Below are positions 15,839 to 24,394 of a DNA stretch of 25,630 bases, in pieces. The DNA lies in NCBI GenBank assembly GCA_900757795.1, contig CAAEPE010000017.1, forward strand, positions 1 through 25,630, given 5' to 3'. This DNA comes from an uncultured Phascolarctobacterium sp. (GTDB lineage Bacteria > Bacillota > Negativicutes > Acidaminococcales > Acidaminococcaceae). Each line of letters opens with the position of its first letter. The stretch's first letter is position 1. The notes beneath the pieces are model-generated. The model did not search any database and was not told the DNA's origin. It saw only the letters and a program-made list of their open reading frames with translations. The translations under genes and the position numbers were made by a program.

Positions 15839-17548
15839 TTATAATTCTTGCATAATTTCTTTGATGGCAGCTACATAATCGCCGTTCAAAGGCAGCATTT
15901 TTACTTCGCCGCTCTTGCGGATTTTTACTTCCAATTCACCGGTCTGCAAAGTTTTGGGGCCTACAACTACGCGCAGAGGATAGCCAATCAAATCGGCATC
16001 TTTAAATTTAACGCCGGGACGTTCCTTACGGTCGTCAATAACAACCTCTAAGCCAGCATCCAGCAGCTCGTTATAAATTGCTTCGGCTTTAGCATTGCTT
16101 TCCACGTCTTTTACGTTTACGGGCACAACCAAAACTTGGTACGGTGCAATGGCAGCAGGCCAAATCATACCGTCCTTATCGTTGTTTTGCTCCACGGCAG
16201 CAGCCATAGTACGACCAACACCGATACCGTAACAGCCCATAACCATAGGCTGCTCCTTGCCATTTTCATCCAAGAAAGTAGCCTTCATAGCCTGGCTGTA
16301 TTTGGTGAACAGCTTAAACACTTGGCCAACCTCAATACCACGAGCCTTTTTCACGGGCGCGCCGCAATGCGGGCAGGGATCGCCCTCAGCCATCAAACGA
16401 ATATCTGCTACATAGGCTGGAGTAAAGTCGCGTCCCGGATTTACGTTAAGGAAATGGTAGCCTTCCTCGTTAGCGCCGCAGCAGATATTGTGCATTTTCA
16501 TAACGCTTTGATCTACAACGACAATTACCTTTTTAGGATCCAAACCCACAGGACCCATATAGCCGCCAACTGTGCCGGCCTGTGCCAGCAGCTCCGGTTC
16601 AGCCATTTCTACTTCGGTAACGCCAACGGTATTCACTACTTTGATTTCATTTACTTCATGGTCGCCGCGTACAAAGCACAGAATCAAGCCTTTTTCACTT
16701 TGGAAAGCAACAGCCTTCATAGATTTTTCTACGGGCAATTTTAAATAAGCGCATACATCCTCAATAGTTTTGCAGTTAGGAGTCAGCACCTTTTCCATAG
16801 CTTTTGCTTCTTCGGCAGGAGCTTCGATAACGTGCAGCTCGGCTTTTTCAATATCAGCTGCGTATTCGCATGCAGAACAGTAAACAATTTCTGCTTCGCC
16901 GCTATCTGCCAGCACCATAAATTCATGGCTTCCGTTGCCGCCGATTGCGCCGCTGTCTGCTTCAACAGGACGATAGGTTAAGCCGCAGCGGTCAAAAATG
17001 CGGGTATAAGCGTCATACATATCTTCATAGGATTTATCTAGGCCAGCCTCATCACGGTCAAAGGAATACGCATCCTTCATAATAAAATCGCGGCTGCGCA
17101 TTAAGCCAAAGCGCGGACGACGTTCGTCGCGGAACTTATCCTGAATTTGGTATAAATTCAAGGGCAGCTGACGATAGGAACGCACGTCACTTTTTACAAC
17201 GGTAGTTACCATTTCTTCGTGAGTAGGGCCAAGGCAGTATTCATGTCCATGACGATCCTTTAAACGAATCATTTCTGCGCCGTAAGCGCCCCAACGGCCG
17301 CTTTCCTGCCAAATTTCCGCAGGCTGCAGAATCGGCATCATAATTTCCTGCGCGCCTTTTCTGTCCATTTCCTCACGAATAATATTTTCAATCTTCTTTA
17401 TTACGCGCCAAGCCAAGGGCAGCAAGGTGTACATACCATTGGTAGATTTACGCATAAAGCCTGCGCGCAGCAGTAATTGATGGCTGGGGATTTCCGCCTC
17501 GGACGGAACCTCACGCAGGGTGGGTGCATACATTTTAGAAACTCTCAT
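15839..17548 (-). CDS. proS: Prolyl-tRNA synthetase, bacterial type with editing domain
   Basis: 569 residues, matching the long bacterial ProS form. The class II core is split: GPTHEE (107-112), motif 2 in FRDERRPRFGLMRSRDFIMKDAYSFD (139-164), and motif 3 in the CYGIGVGRTMAAAVEQ stretch (about 440-455). Between them (roughly 225-395) lies the INS editing domain that removes mischarged alanine. The C-terminal anticodon-binding domain follows (YQVLVVPVNVKD onward). It charges tRNA-Pro in the cytoplasm. The ATG at 17548 overlaps the ispG stop as TAATG, with GGAAGG about 10 bases upstream, so translation is probably coupled. Confidence 0.97.
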   Translation of the reverse strand: MRVSKMYAPTLREVPSEAEIPSHQLLLRAGFMRKSTNGMYTLLPLAWRVIKKIENIIREEMDRKGAQEIMMPILQPAEIWQESGRWGAYGAEMIRLKDRHGHEYCLGPTHEEMVTTVVKSDVRSYRQLPLNLYQIQDKFRDERRPRFGLMRSRDFIMKDAYSFDRDEAGLDKSYEDMYDAYTRIFDRCGLTYRPVEADSGAIGGNGSHEFMVLADSGEAEIVYCSACEYAADIEKAELHVIEAPAEEAKAMEKVLTPNCKTIEDVCAYLKLPVEKSMKAVAFQSEKGLILCFVRGDHEVNEIKVVNTVGVTEVEMAEPELLAQAGTVGGYMGPVGLDPKKVIVVVDQSVMKMHNICCGANEEGYHFLNVNPGRDFTPAYVADIRLMAEGDPCPHCGAPVKKARGIEVGQVFKLFTKYSQAMKATFLDENGKEQPMVMGCYGIGVGRTMAAAVEQNNDKDGMIWPAAIAPYQVLVVPVNVKDVESNAKAEAIYNELLDAGLEVVIDDRKERPGVKFKDADLIGYPLRVVVGPKTLQTGELEVKIRKSGEVKMLPLNGDYVAAIKEIMQEL

Positions 17549-18624
17549 TAAAGGGATACCTTCCTCTCCAGTAAAATTTTATCTATTTCAGCAAAAAGCT
17601 CATTAACTAACTTATTCTCGGGAACCTTGCGCAAAACCTGACCCTTGCGGAAAATCAAGCCTTCGCCAATGCCGCCCGCCAAGCCTACATCTGCTTCTCT
17701 TGCTTCGCCGGGGCCATTAACTACGCAGCCCATAACTGCCACGGTAATAGGCTCGCTGATATCTGCCAGACGGCGTTCAACTTCCAAAGCTAATTTTTCC
17801 AAATTAATGCGGGTGCGTCCGCAGGTAGGACAGCTTATTAAGGTAGGTCCATGCTCGCGCAAGCCTAAAGCCTTTAAAATATCGTAAGCAACCTTCACCT
17901 CGTTCACCGGATCGCCTGTCAAGGAAACGCGGATAGTGTCGCCAATACCCTCTGCCAAAAGCGCGCCGATACCCACGGCAGATTTAATAATACCGCTGTT
18001 GACAGTTCCGGCTTCGGTAATGCCTACATGCAGAGGATAATCGCATTGAGCTGCCATTAAGCGATAAGCAGCCAAGGTCAAAGGCACATCATGCGCTTTC
18101 AAAGAAATTTTGATATTACGGTAATCCATATCCTCTAAAATATGAATATGCCGCCAAGCAGCCTCAACTAACGCTTCCGCCGTGGGATGACCGTATTTTT
18201 CCAGCAAATTCTTAGGCAGAGAACCGGCGTTGACGCCAATGCGGATGGGAATACTGCGCTCTCTTGCCGCATCAACTACGGCGCGCACTCTGTCCTCACC
18301 GCCAATATTGCCGGGATTTAAGCGCAAGCCGTCCACACCGGCTGCAATAGCCGCCAAGGCCAGCTTATAATCAAAATGAATATCGGCAATTACGGGAATG
18401 GGACTTTCCCTGCAAATAGTTTTCAAGCCCTCGGCTGCCGCCATATCCGGCACAGCGCAGCGAATAATATCGCAGCCTGCGTCTGCCAGCTTACGAATCT
18501 GCGCCAAGGTAGCCGCCGCATCATCCGTATGGGTATTAGTCATAGACTGCACAGCAATAGGCGCATCACCGCCAACCGGTACGCCGCCTACATTTAATTG
18601 CCGGGTTTTTCTGCGTGTAAACAC
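17548..18624 (-). CDS. ispG: 4-hydroxy-3-methylbut-2-enyl diphosphate synthase (flavodoxin/ferredoxin)
   Basis: 358 residues. IspG reduces methylerythritol cyclodiphosphate to HMBPP, the seventh step of the MEP isoprenoid pathway, using a [4Fe-4S] cluster. An N-terminal TIM barrel (VQSMTNT near the start, RLNPGNIGG, IRIGVNAGSLP) is followed by the cluster domain with CPTCGRT and MGCVVNGPGEA, three Cys and a Glu being the ligands in this family. I choose GTG 18624 since GAGG ends 8 bases upstream; GTG 18633 would overlap that site. The ferredoxin encoded upstream in the same operon could supply electrons. The gene begins a few bases past the rseP stop and overlaps proS by one base. Confidence 0.96.
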   Translation of the reverse strand: MFTRRKTRQLNVGGVPVGGDAPIAVQSMTNTHTDDAAATLAQIRKLADAGCDIIRCAVPDMAAAEGLKTICRESPIPVIADIHFDYKLALAAIAAGVDGLRLNPGNIGGEDRVRAVVDAARERSIPIRIGVNAGSLPKNLLEKYGHPTAEALVEAAWRHIHILEDMDYRNIKISLKAHDVPLTLAAYRLMAAQCDYPLHVGITEAGTVNSGIIKSAVGIGALLAEGIGDTIRVSLTGDPVNEVKVAYDILKALGLREHGPTLISCPTCGRTRINLEKLALEVERRLADISEPITVAVMGCVVNGPGEAREADVGLAGGIGEGLIFRKGQVLRKVPENKLVNELFAEIDKILLERKVSL

Positions 18625-18636
18625 ATTCTTCACCTC

Positions 18637-19653
18637 TTAACGCGTGATATCTTTAAAGGTGGAAAAAATCGTCAAAGCCAATATCAAGGCTACGCCCACC
18701 ATTTGAATATTATTCATAGCTTTGCTGCCTAAAGGCTTGCCGCGCAAACCCTCTAACACCAGCAGCACAAAATGTCCGCCGTCCAGCGCAGGCAACGGCA
18801 GCAGATTGATAACGCCAAGGTTAATGCTCAAAAAAGCAACAAAATTCATCAACGGCAGCAAGCCCTGCTCCGCCACTTGACCAGCCATCTGCGCCACGCC
18901 AATAGGCCCGGCAACCTCAGCAGGAGCCTTGCCCGTAATAATTTTAGCAAGGCCGTCCATCATCGCCACGATGATATATTTGGTATAGCTAAAGCCTTCT
19001 TTGATAGACTCTGCCATACTCATATTAACTTTTTCAAATTTAGGCGTAATGCCTACCAACGGTCTTTTGGCTTCCTGGTCATATTCCGGCTGCAAGGTAT
19101 AAGTTTTCACTATGCCTTGACGTTCTGCCTGCAAGGTTACTTCCTTTTCGCCGTTGGCACGCAGGCTCACAACTATATCGCGCCAATTCTGCATAGACTG
19201 TCCGTTAATTGTGAGAATTTTGTCGCCCGCTTTAAGGCCCGCTCTGTCGGCAGCCATACCTGCCATCACATTTCCCAGCACAGGCTCGTTGACCATTTTA
19301 TCCATACCCTGCACCAGAAAAATGCCGGTAAAAAGTATAATCGGCAAAATAAAATTCATCAGCGCGCCAGCCAAAATTACCAGCATCCGCTTAGGAATGG
19401 ACTTGGAATTAAAAGAATCCTGCGTTATAGGTTCATCAGGATCCATTCCGGCAATTTTATTATAGCCTCCTAAGGGAATCGCTCGCAGACTATACAGCGT
19501 ATCGCCATCCTTTTGCTGGTAAATTTTAGGTCCAAAGCCAATAGCAAATTCATCTACCCGCATACCGGTAAGCTTTGCTGTAATAAAATGACCAAATTCA
19601 TGGACGGTAACTAAAATGCCAAAAACTAAAACCGCAGCTAAAATTGTTAACAA
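18637..19653 (-). CDS. rseP: Site-2 metalloprotease, RseP/M50 family
   Basis: 338 residues, an intramembrane zinc protease. The active-site HEFGH is at 18-22 in the first membrane segment, and the third zinc ligand lies in PALDGGH (about 290-296). A single PDZ domain (about 120-200: GNVMAGMAADRAGLKAGDKILTINGQ) lies between. In the family it cuts membrane anchors of stress anti-sigma factors and leftover signal peptides. One PDZ domain and this length fit the Gram-positive type more than the two-PDZ enterobacterial one. Its start codon is TTG at 19653, with AGGAGGG a few bases upstream. It sits between dxr and ispG, the usual Firmicutes neighbourhood. Confidence 0.95.
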   Translation of the reverse strand: MLTILAAVLVFGILVTVHEFGHFITAKLTGMRVDEFAIGFGPKIYQQKDGDTLYSLRAIPLGGYNKIAGMDPDEPITQDSFNSKSIPKRMLVILAGALMNFILPIILFTGIFLVQGMDKMVNEPVLGNVMAGMAADRAGLKAGDKILTINGQSMQNWRDIVVSLRANGEKEVTLQAERQGIVKTYTLQPEYDQEAKRPLVGITPKFEKVNMSMAESIKEGFSYTKYIIVAMMDGLAKIITGKAPAEVAGPIGVAQMAGQVAEQGLLPLMNFVAFLSINLGVINLLPLPALDGGHFVLLVLEGLRGKPLGSKAMNNIQMVGVALILALTIFSTFKDITR

Positions 19654-19671
19654 TTTACCCTCCTAAAAAAT

Positions 19672-20823
19672 TTACAAAGACTTAATCAAATCGCGGGCGC
19701 ACAGACGAGCCGCTGTATCAGCAGCTACAATATCGTCAATAGCGGGCTGCAAAATATTTTGGTGCCGCTCTGTTACTGTCGCCGTAATGTATGGAATATC
19801 TAAATATTTTATTTTTCCGGCTAAAAAGGCATAAACTGCTTCCTCATTAGCAGCATTAAAGGCACAAGGTAAGGTGCCGCCTGCTTTGCCGCAGTCAATA
19901 GCTATTTTTAACGACGGAAACGCCTCTAAATCAGGCGCTTCAAAGGTCAAAGCGCCGGTCTTTACCAAATCCAGTTGGTCAAAAGCGTAATCATAGCGTT
20001 CCGGCCAGCTTAAAGCATACTGAATAGGCAGACGCATATCCGGAACGCCTAATTGAGCGATAACGCTGCCGTCGCAAAATTCCACTAAACTATGCACAAT
20101 GCTTTGGGGATGTACAACCACGTCAATTTTTTCGTAGGGCATATTAAACAGCCAGTGCGCTTCCATAACCTCAAGGCCCTTGTTCGCCAAGGTTGAAGAA
20201 TCCAGCGTCACTTTCTGGCCCATACTCCAGTTGGGGTGATTCAAGCATTGCGCCAAGGTAACATTTTCCAGCTCACTGCGTTTTTTGCCGCGGAAGGGAC
20301 CGCCGGACGCAGTAATAATTAAACGCTTTACTTCCTTTTTTGCACCGCCGCGTAGTGCTTGAAAAATCGCGCTGTGCTCACTGTCTACAGGCGTAAGGCT
20401 TACACCCTTATCGGCTACGGCCTGCATAACGATGCTGCCCGCAGCCACCAAAGTTTCTTTATTAGCCAAAGCAATATTTTTGCCGCAGTTAATCGCCGCC
20501 AAAGTTGGACGCAGGCCGGCATAGCCAACCATAGACGCCAAAACCGTATCGGCTCCGTCATAGGTTGCCGCTGCCATTAGTCCCTCGTCACCGGCAAGAA
20601 GCTCTGTTTTGCCATGATAACGCTTTGCCAAACGAGCAGCCGCGTCCTTATCTGTCAGCACGGCAATATCCGGCTGTAAAGCATTGATTTGCTGCTCCAA
20701 GGCTTCGTCGCTTTTATGCGCTACCAGTGCGCGGATTTTTATTTTATCAGGATTGGCCAGCGCCACCTCCACCGTTTGTCTGCCAATGGAGCCGGTGCTG
20801 CCTAAAAGAGAAATATTTTTCAT
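19672..20823 (-). CDS. dxr: 1-deoxy-D-xylulose 5-phosphate reductoisomerase
   Basis: 383 residues, normal length. Dxr converts DXP to MEP with NADPH and a divalent metal, the committed MEP-pathway step. NADPH-binding GSTGSIG is at 8-14. Metal and substrate motifs are VDSEHSAIFQ (about 146-155) and LDSSTLANKGLEVMEAHWLF, and ITASGGPFRG carries the flexible-loop start. The C-terminal helical domain (AANEEAVYAFLAG) is complete. ATG 20823 follows the cdsA stop by 11 bases with GAGG upstream. Together with ispG and uppS it makes this operon an isoprenoid and undecaprenyl supply line. Confidence 0.97.
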   Translation of the reverse strand: MKNISLLGSTGSIGRQTVEVALANPDKIKIRALVAHKSDEALEQQINALQPDIAVLTDKDAAARLAKRYHGKTELLAGDEGLMAAATYDGADTVLASMVGYAGLRPTLAAINCGKNIALANKETLVAAGSIVMQAVADKGVSLTPVDSEHSAIFQALRGGAKKEVKRLIITASGGPFRGKKRSELENVTLAQCLNHPNWSMGQKVTLDSSTLANKGLEVMEAHWLFNMPYEKIDVVVHPQSIVHSLVEFCDGSVIAQLGVPDMRLPIQYALSWPERYDYAFDQLDLVKTGALTFEAPDLEAFPSLKIAIDCGKAGGTLPCAFNAANEEAVYAFLAGKIKYLDIPYITATVTERHQNILQPAIDDIVAADTAARLCARDLIKSL

Positions 20824-20834
20824 ATTCTGCCTCG

Positions 20835-21713
20835 TTAAAATTGGATATAACTAAAAATGCTGATAAACATCAAAACATAGTAAACCACCGGCGCCGTAAA
20901 CAGCAGGCTGTCAAAACGGTCTAACACCCCGCCGTGACCGGGGAAAATATTACCGGAATCCTTAATGTCAAACGACCGCTTAATAATGGATTCCACTAAA
21001 TCGCCGATAGGAGCAAATACTGCCACTGCCGCTCCTAAAAGGCAGGCCTGCCATAGAGGCACACCTAAGCATAAAATGCTCAAAAACATTACCGTGATAA
21101 AGCAGCCTACAAAGCCGCAAACAGCACCCTCAAAAGATTTTTTAGGACTTACGCGGCAAAAAGGAGTTTTACCGAAAGCGCGGCCGAAGAAATACGCAAA
21201 GGTATCGCTGGCCCAAGTGCCTAAAAGCACTACCCACAAACAGATTTCGCCGTATTCAAAAACGCGGAAGCCTAAATCAATATGAGGTCCGCCATCAAAG
21301 GAGCGAAGCACAATAACATGGGCAAACAGCAGGCCGCAGTACAGCATTGCCCACGCCGAAAGCCCTGTATCTAGCAACCAATTTTCTCCTTCGCAGTGGC
21401 AATGACGCCACAAGCCTTCAATAGCGCTTAAAATAAAGAAAATTACCGCCAGCATCAGTGCAAATGCTAAAGTAAAAACCTGCTCCATTTCTGCATAATA
21501 GCCAAGTCCCGCCATGGCAACTATCAGCATACTGCCTAAGCCGGAGGTCAAGGGATAAATATGATGTCCCTTATTAGCAGCCATTTTGTAGTATTCATGC
21601 CAGGCGATCAGCGACAACAGAAAAACAGCGGCTGTAAAAACCAGTCCACCCTTAGTGATGATGGCTGCCGCCGCCGCGATGCCCACTATGCCTGTTATAA
21701 TACGCGTCAACAT
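20835..21713 (-). CDS. cdsA: Phosphatidate cytidylyltransferase
   Basis: 292 residues with about eight membrane segments. CdsA makes CDP-diacylglycerol from phosphatidic acid and CTP at the inner membrane. The family signature is complete near the C-terminus: SIIKRSFDIKDSGNIFPGHG followed by GVLDRFDS. The upstream SDTFAYFFGRAFGKTPFCRVSPKKSFEG motif is also intact. ATG 21713 lies 13 bases past the uppS stop with AAGGTG upstream. It works alongside UppS in building the envelope, here including an outer membrane. Confidence 0.97.
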   Translation of the reverse strand: MLTRIITGIVGIAAAAAIITKGGLVFTAAVFLLSLIAWHEYYKMAANKGHHIYPLTSGLGSMLIVAMAGLGYYAEMEQVFTLAFALMLAVIFFILSAIEGLWRHCHCEGENWLLDTGLSAWAMLYCGLLFAHVIVLRSFDGGPHIDLGFRVFEYGEICLWVVLLGTWASDTFAYFFGRAFGKTPFCRVSPKKSFEGAVCGFVGCFITVMFLSILCLGVPLWQACLLGAAVAVFAPIGDLVESIIKRSFDIKDSGNIFPGHGGVLDRFDSLLFTAPVVYYVLMFISIFSYIQF

Positions 21714-21726
21714 CTAGATATACACC

Positions 21727-22518
21727 TTATTTCTTTGTATTTTCCACTAAGCCGCCAAAACGGCGCTCGCGTCCTTGATAAGCCAAAATAGCGTCTACCA
21801 AATGATCCGGAGTAAAATCCGGCCAAAACACCTTAGTCGTCCAAATTTCGGCGTAAGCAATCTGCCACAGCAAAAAATTACTGATGCGTAAATCGCCGCC
21901 GGGACGAATCAAAAGGTCGGGAGCCGGTAATCCGGCAGTATACAAATGATTTTCTACCACCTGTTTATCTATTTTCGCTACGTCCAATCGGCCTGCAACT
22001 GCTTCTGCGGCAATAGCCTGCACAGCATGCAGTATTTCAGCCTGACCGCCGTAGTTAATAGCCAAATTTAAAATGATGCCCGTGTTATTTTTTGTTTCCG
22101 CAATAGCATGATCCATTTTTTCCTTGACCACCTGCGGCAAACCCTCACGAGAACCAATAAAACGTACCTGTACGTTATTTTCATTAAATTCTTCAATCTC
22201 GCTAGTCAAATAGCGACTTAAAAGCTCCATGATAAAATTTACTTCTGTCACGGGACGCTTCCAATTTTCCGTAGAAAAGGCATACGCGCTTATTACTTTC
22301 ACACCTAATTTATCAGCAGCCTTAACAATAGTTTTCAGCGTTTCTGCACCTTGCTGATGACCATAGGTGCGCACCTTGCCCTGAGCCTTCGCCCAGCGGC
22401 CGTTGCCATCCATAATAATCGCAATATGTTGGGGAATGTTGTTCATGTCCAAACCTGTTGTATCAACTACAACATTATTGGGCGCTTTTTTTCTTGTTTG
22501 AAACAAGCCTTTAAACAC
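21727..22518 (-). CDS. uppS: Undecaprenyl diphosphate synthase
   Basis: 263 residues from GTG 22518, chosen since GGCAGGA lies 6-8 bases upstream; a TTG at 22536 in the same frame has no ribosome site. It condenses FPP with IPP to make the C55 lipid carrier for peptidoglycan and O-antigen-type glycans. Motifs are IIMDGNGRWAK with the catalytic Asp, GHQQGAETL, YAFSTENWKRP, NLAINYGGQ and the late SNFLLWQIAYAEIW. The usual IRTSGE-type motif is IRPGGDLRISNF here: Arg is kept, but Thr-Ser becomes Pro-Gly and Glu becomes Asp. About 25 extra N-terminal residues precede the fold. It follows the ferredoxin gene after an 83-base gap with an inverted repeat. Confidence 0.96.
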   Translation of the reverse strand: MFKGLFQTRKKAPNNVVVDTTGLDMNNIPQHIAIIMDGNGRWAKAQGKVRTYGHQQGAETLKTIVKAADKLGVKVISAYAFSTENWKRPVTEVNFIMELLSRYLTSEIEEFNENNVQVRFIGSREGLPQVVKEKMDHAIAETKNNTGIILNLAINYGGQAEILHAVQAIAAEAVAGRLDVAKIDKQVVENHLYTAGLPAPDLLIRPGGDLRISNFLLWQIAYAEIWTTKVFWPDFTPDHLVDAILAYQGRERRFGGLVENTKK

Positions 22519-22553
22519 GACAATCCTGCCTTTCAATCGTCACAATAGAAATA

Positions 22554-22581
22554 GAGGCCGGCCTCCGCAAGAGAGGCCGCC
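22554..22581 (-). other. Triple GAGGCC inverted repeat before uppS
   Basis: A perfect 12-base palindrome GAGGCCGGCCTC (22554-22565) is followed by another GAGGCC (22573-22578), giving two mutually exclusive stems. On the minus strand the second stem is followed only by a weak T-rich tail. It may be a partial terminator or attenuator between ferredoxin and uppS. Confidence 0.5.
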
Positions 22582-22601
22582 TTTTAGATTTTTCCTTATA
22601 C

Positions 22602-22766
22602 TTACTCGATAGCGCCAACGGGGCATTGAGCAGCGCAAGCGCCGCATTCTACGCAATCTTCACCGATTTCGTATTTGCCGTCAACTTCTTTAATAGCACC
22701 AACGGGGCAGGTAGCAGCACAGCCGCCGCAGCCAACGCAGGTTTCTTTATCAATTTTCAGAGCCAT
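22602..22766 (-). CDS. 2[4Fe-4S] ferredoxin
   Basis: 54 residues, too short for many gene callers' cut-offs. Two cluster motifs are seen, CVGCGGCAATCP (10-21) and CVECGACAAQCP (38-49), each a CxxCxxCxxxCP, followed by VGAI in both halves: the classic clostridial-type internal duplication. It is a soluble low-potential electron carrier. GGAGGTG lies 7 bases before ATG 22766, and the start overlaps the end of the upstream gene by 17 bases. Its place in an operon with ispG, an enzyme needing low-potential electrons, makes it a candidate donor for the MEP pathway; this is inference. It is most likely co-transcribed with pyrH and frr. Confidence 0.95.
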   Translation of the reverse strand: MALKIDKETCVGCGGCAATCPVGAIKEVDGKYEIGEDCVECGACAAQCPVGAIE

Positions 22767-22989
22767 TACCGAACACCTCCTTCCCTACTCTGTACACAAC
22801 GGTAAGAACTAATTTATTAGCAGACAGCTCCCGCTGCCTTACTACATATTTACGCACCGATAAATGAGCAAAGTCTTCCGGCTTATCGCGAGGCGGCAAA
22901 AGCGCCTCCACCTCAAAAGCCACGCCTGCCTGCTGCAGGCGGTAGGAAGCCTCTTCAAGCTCCAATGCCAAAACGCAGGGAATATTCAT
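22750..22989 (-). CDS. Conserved-position small protein, unknown function
   Basis: 79 residues, acidic in the middle and basic near RKYVVRQR. ATG 22989 overlaps the frr stop as TGATG, and its end overlaps the ferredoxin start by 17 bases. This tight packing supports a real gene. The pattern LELEEASYRLQQAGVAFEVEALLPP followed by YVVRQRELSANKLVLTVVYRV resembles a PASTA-like alpha/beta unit (helix, strand, then a strand at the end), but it is short and I would not assign it. No signal peptide or membrane segment is seen. The arrangement suggests its level is tied to Frr and to ferredoxin. Confidence 0.75.
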   Translation of the reverse strand: MNIPCVLALELEEASYRLQQAGVAFEVEALLPPRDKPEDFAHLSVRKYVVRQRELSANKLVLTVVYRVGKEVFGNGSEN

Positions 22990-23552
22990 CAGATTTCCAT
23001 TACTTCTTTTTCTTTGTTGGCAGCAACAGCGTCAATATCCTTCATAATTTTATCGGTAATTTTTTGGATTTGCTCTGTGCCCTTCTTAACGTCGTCTTCG
23101 GTAATTTCCTTAGCCTTTTCTGCCTTCTTTACAGAATCGTTAGCGTCGCGGCGCAGGTTGCGGCAGATAACACGAAATTCTTCAGTTTTTTTATGCACTA
23201 CTTTTACTAAATCCTTACGGCGTTCTTCAGTAAGCTGAGGCAGATTTAAGCGGATACATACACCGTCGCTGTTGGGATTCAAGCCCAAATCGGAAACCAT
23301 AATCGCCTTTTCAATAGCTTTCAGCATATTTTTTTCCCAAGGCTGAATAACAATCATACGCGGTTCAGGAACGGTTACGCTGGCAATTTGGTTTACCGGC
23401 GTGGGAGTACCGTAATATTCTACCATGATTTTATCCAGCAATGCCGGAGTTGCACGTCCTGCACGCAGGCTTGCCAAATCCACACGCAGAGCATCTACGG
23501 ATTTATGCATTTTTTCTTCCATAGCAGTAGTGATTTCCTTAACAGTTGCCAT
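22989..23552 (-). CDS. frr: Ribosome recycling factor
   Basis: 187 residues, the usual RRF length. Hallmarks are MHKSVDALRVDLASLRAGRATPALLDKI near the N-terminus, YYGTPTPVNQIASVTVPEPRMIVIQPW, then LNLPQLTEERRKDLVKVVHKKTEE and a final helix. It splits post-termination ribosomes with EF-G. Its ATG overlaps the pyrH stop by one base, so the pair is translationally coupled, as is common for pyrH-frr in bacteria. Confidence 0.98.
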   Translation of the reverse strand: MATVKEITTAMEEKMHKSVDALRVDLASLRAGRATPALLDKIMVEYYGTPTPVNQIASVTVPEPRMIVIQPWEKNMLKAIEKAIMVSDLGLNPNSDGVCIRLNLPQLTEERRKDLVKVVHKKTEEFRVICRNLRRDANDSVKKAEKAKEITEDDVKKGTEQIQKITDKIMKDIDAVAANKEKEVMEI

Positions 23553-24280
23553 TATTTTTTACCTCCTACCAGGGTGCCGATTTCTTCGCCCATTGCAGCG
23601 CGCAGAATGTTGCCCGGTTCATCAATATTGAAAACTACAATAGGAATACTGTTGTCCATACACAGGCTGTTGGCAGTAGAGTCCATAACATTCAAATGCC
23701 GTTGAATAACATCAATATAATCCAAAGTATCAAATTTCTTAGCGTCGGGATTCTTAGCCGGATCACTGTCATAAACGCCATCTACGCCTTTTTTAGCCAT
23801 CAAAATAGCATCTGCTTCAATTTCAGCAGCACGCAAAGCAGCAGTAGTATCGGTGGAAAAATACGGGTTGCCGGTACCAGCAGCAAAAATTACTACGCGC
23901 TCCTTTTCCATGTGGCGAATAGCACGACGGCGGATATAAGGCTCCGCAATTTGACGCATTTCAATAGCGCTTTGTACGCGGGTAGGCACTTCCAAATTTT
24001 CCAAGGCGTCCTGCAAAGCCAAAGAGTTAATTACCGTTGCCAGCATACCCATGTAATCGGCAGTTGCACGATCCATGCCTTTATTGTAGCCGGAAAGCCC
24101 GCGCCAAATGTTACCGCCGCCATTAACGACTGCAACCTCAATACCATGCTCTACAACCTCTTTAATTTGTTTAGCCAAAGAATAAACAACGGTGGGATCA
24201 ATGCCGAAGCCTTTTTCTCCGGCCATAGCCTCGCCGCTTAATTTCAAAATGATACGTTTGTATTTTTTATCCTCGCTCAC
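23552..24280 (-). CDS. pyrH: UMP kinase
   Basis: 242 residues. PyrH phosphorylates UMP to UDP with ATP as a hexamer and belongs to the amino-acid-kinase family. KLSGEAMAG (about 13-21), VVNGGGNIWRG (about 50-60), the MGMLATVINSLAL segment and AAGTGNPYFSTDTTAALRA are intact, as is MDSTANSLCMDN. The start is GTG 24280, with AAGGAGG about 8 bases upstream. It begins the operon from its own promoter at 24328-24356; rpsB and tsf, which often precede pyrH, are not next to it here. Confidence 0.97.
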   Translation of the reverse strand: MSEDKKYKRIILKLSGEAMAGEKGFGIDPTVVYSLAKQIKEVVEHGIEVAVVNGGGNIWRGLSGYNKGMDRATADYMGMLATVINSLALQDALENLEVPTRVQSAIEMRQIAEPYIRRRAIRHMEKERVVIFAAGTGNPYFSTDTTAALRAAEIEADAILMAKKGVDGVYDSDPAKNPDAKKFDTLDYIDVIQRHLNVMDSTANSLCMDNSIPIVVFNIDEPGNILRAAMGEEIGTLVGGKK

Positions 24281-24327
24281 TTTAACGACCTCCTTGACAC
24301 ATACTTATTCTTATTTTCTATTCCACA

Positions 24328-24356
24328 ATTATACCAAAAATCCTGCCTGCTGTCGA
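24328..24356 (-). promoter_or_regulatory. Promoter of the pyrH superoperon
   Basis: On the minus strand TCGACA (24351-24356) and TATAAT (24328-24333) are exactly 17 bases apart, and TGG precedes the -10 box (extended -10). The predicted leader to the GTG is about 40 bases. This is the strongest promoter-like site in the window. Confidence 0.75.
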
Positions 24357-24394
24357 TAAATATTGCGGCCTAAAAAAACTCCGTAAACATATTG

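Noticed and set aside
18772..19473. Open frame of 233 codons antisense to rseP
   Set aside because: The rseP frame has HEFGH, PDZ and PALDGGH motifs; the antisense product is His/Gln-rich with no recognisable fold.
23546..24241. Open frame of 231 codons antisense to pyrH
   Set aside because: pyrH is complete with all kinase motifs; the antisense frame has no ribosome site and is a codon-bias shadow.
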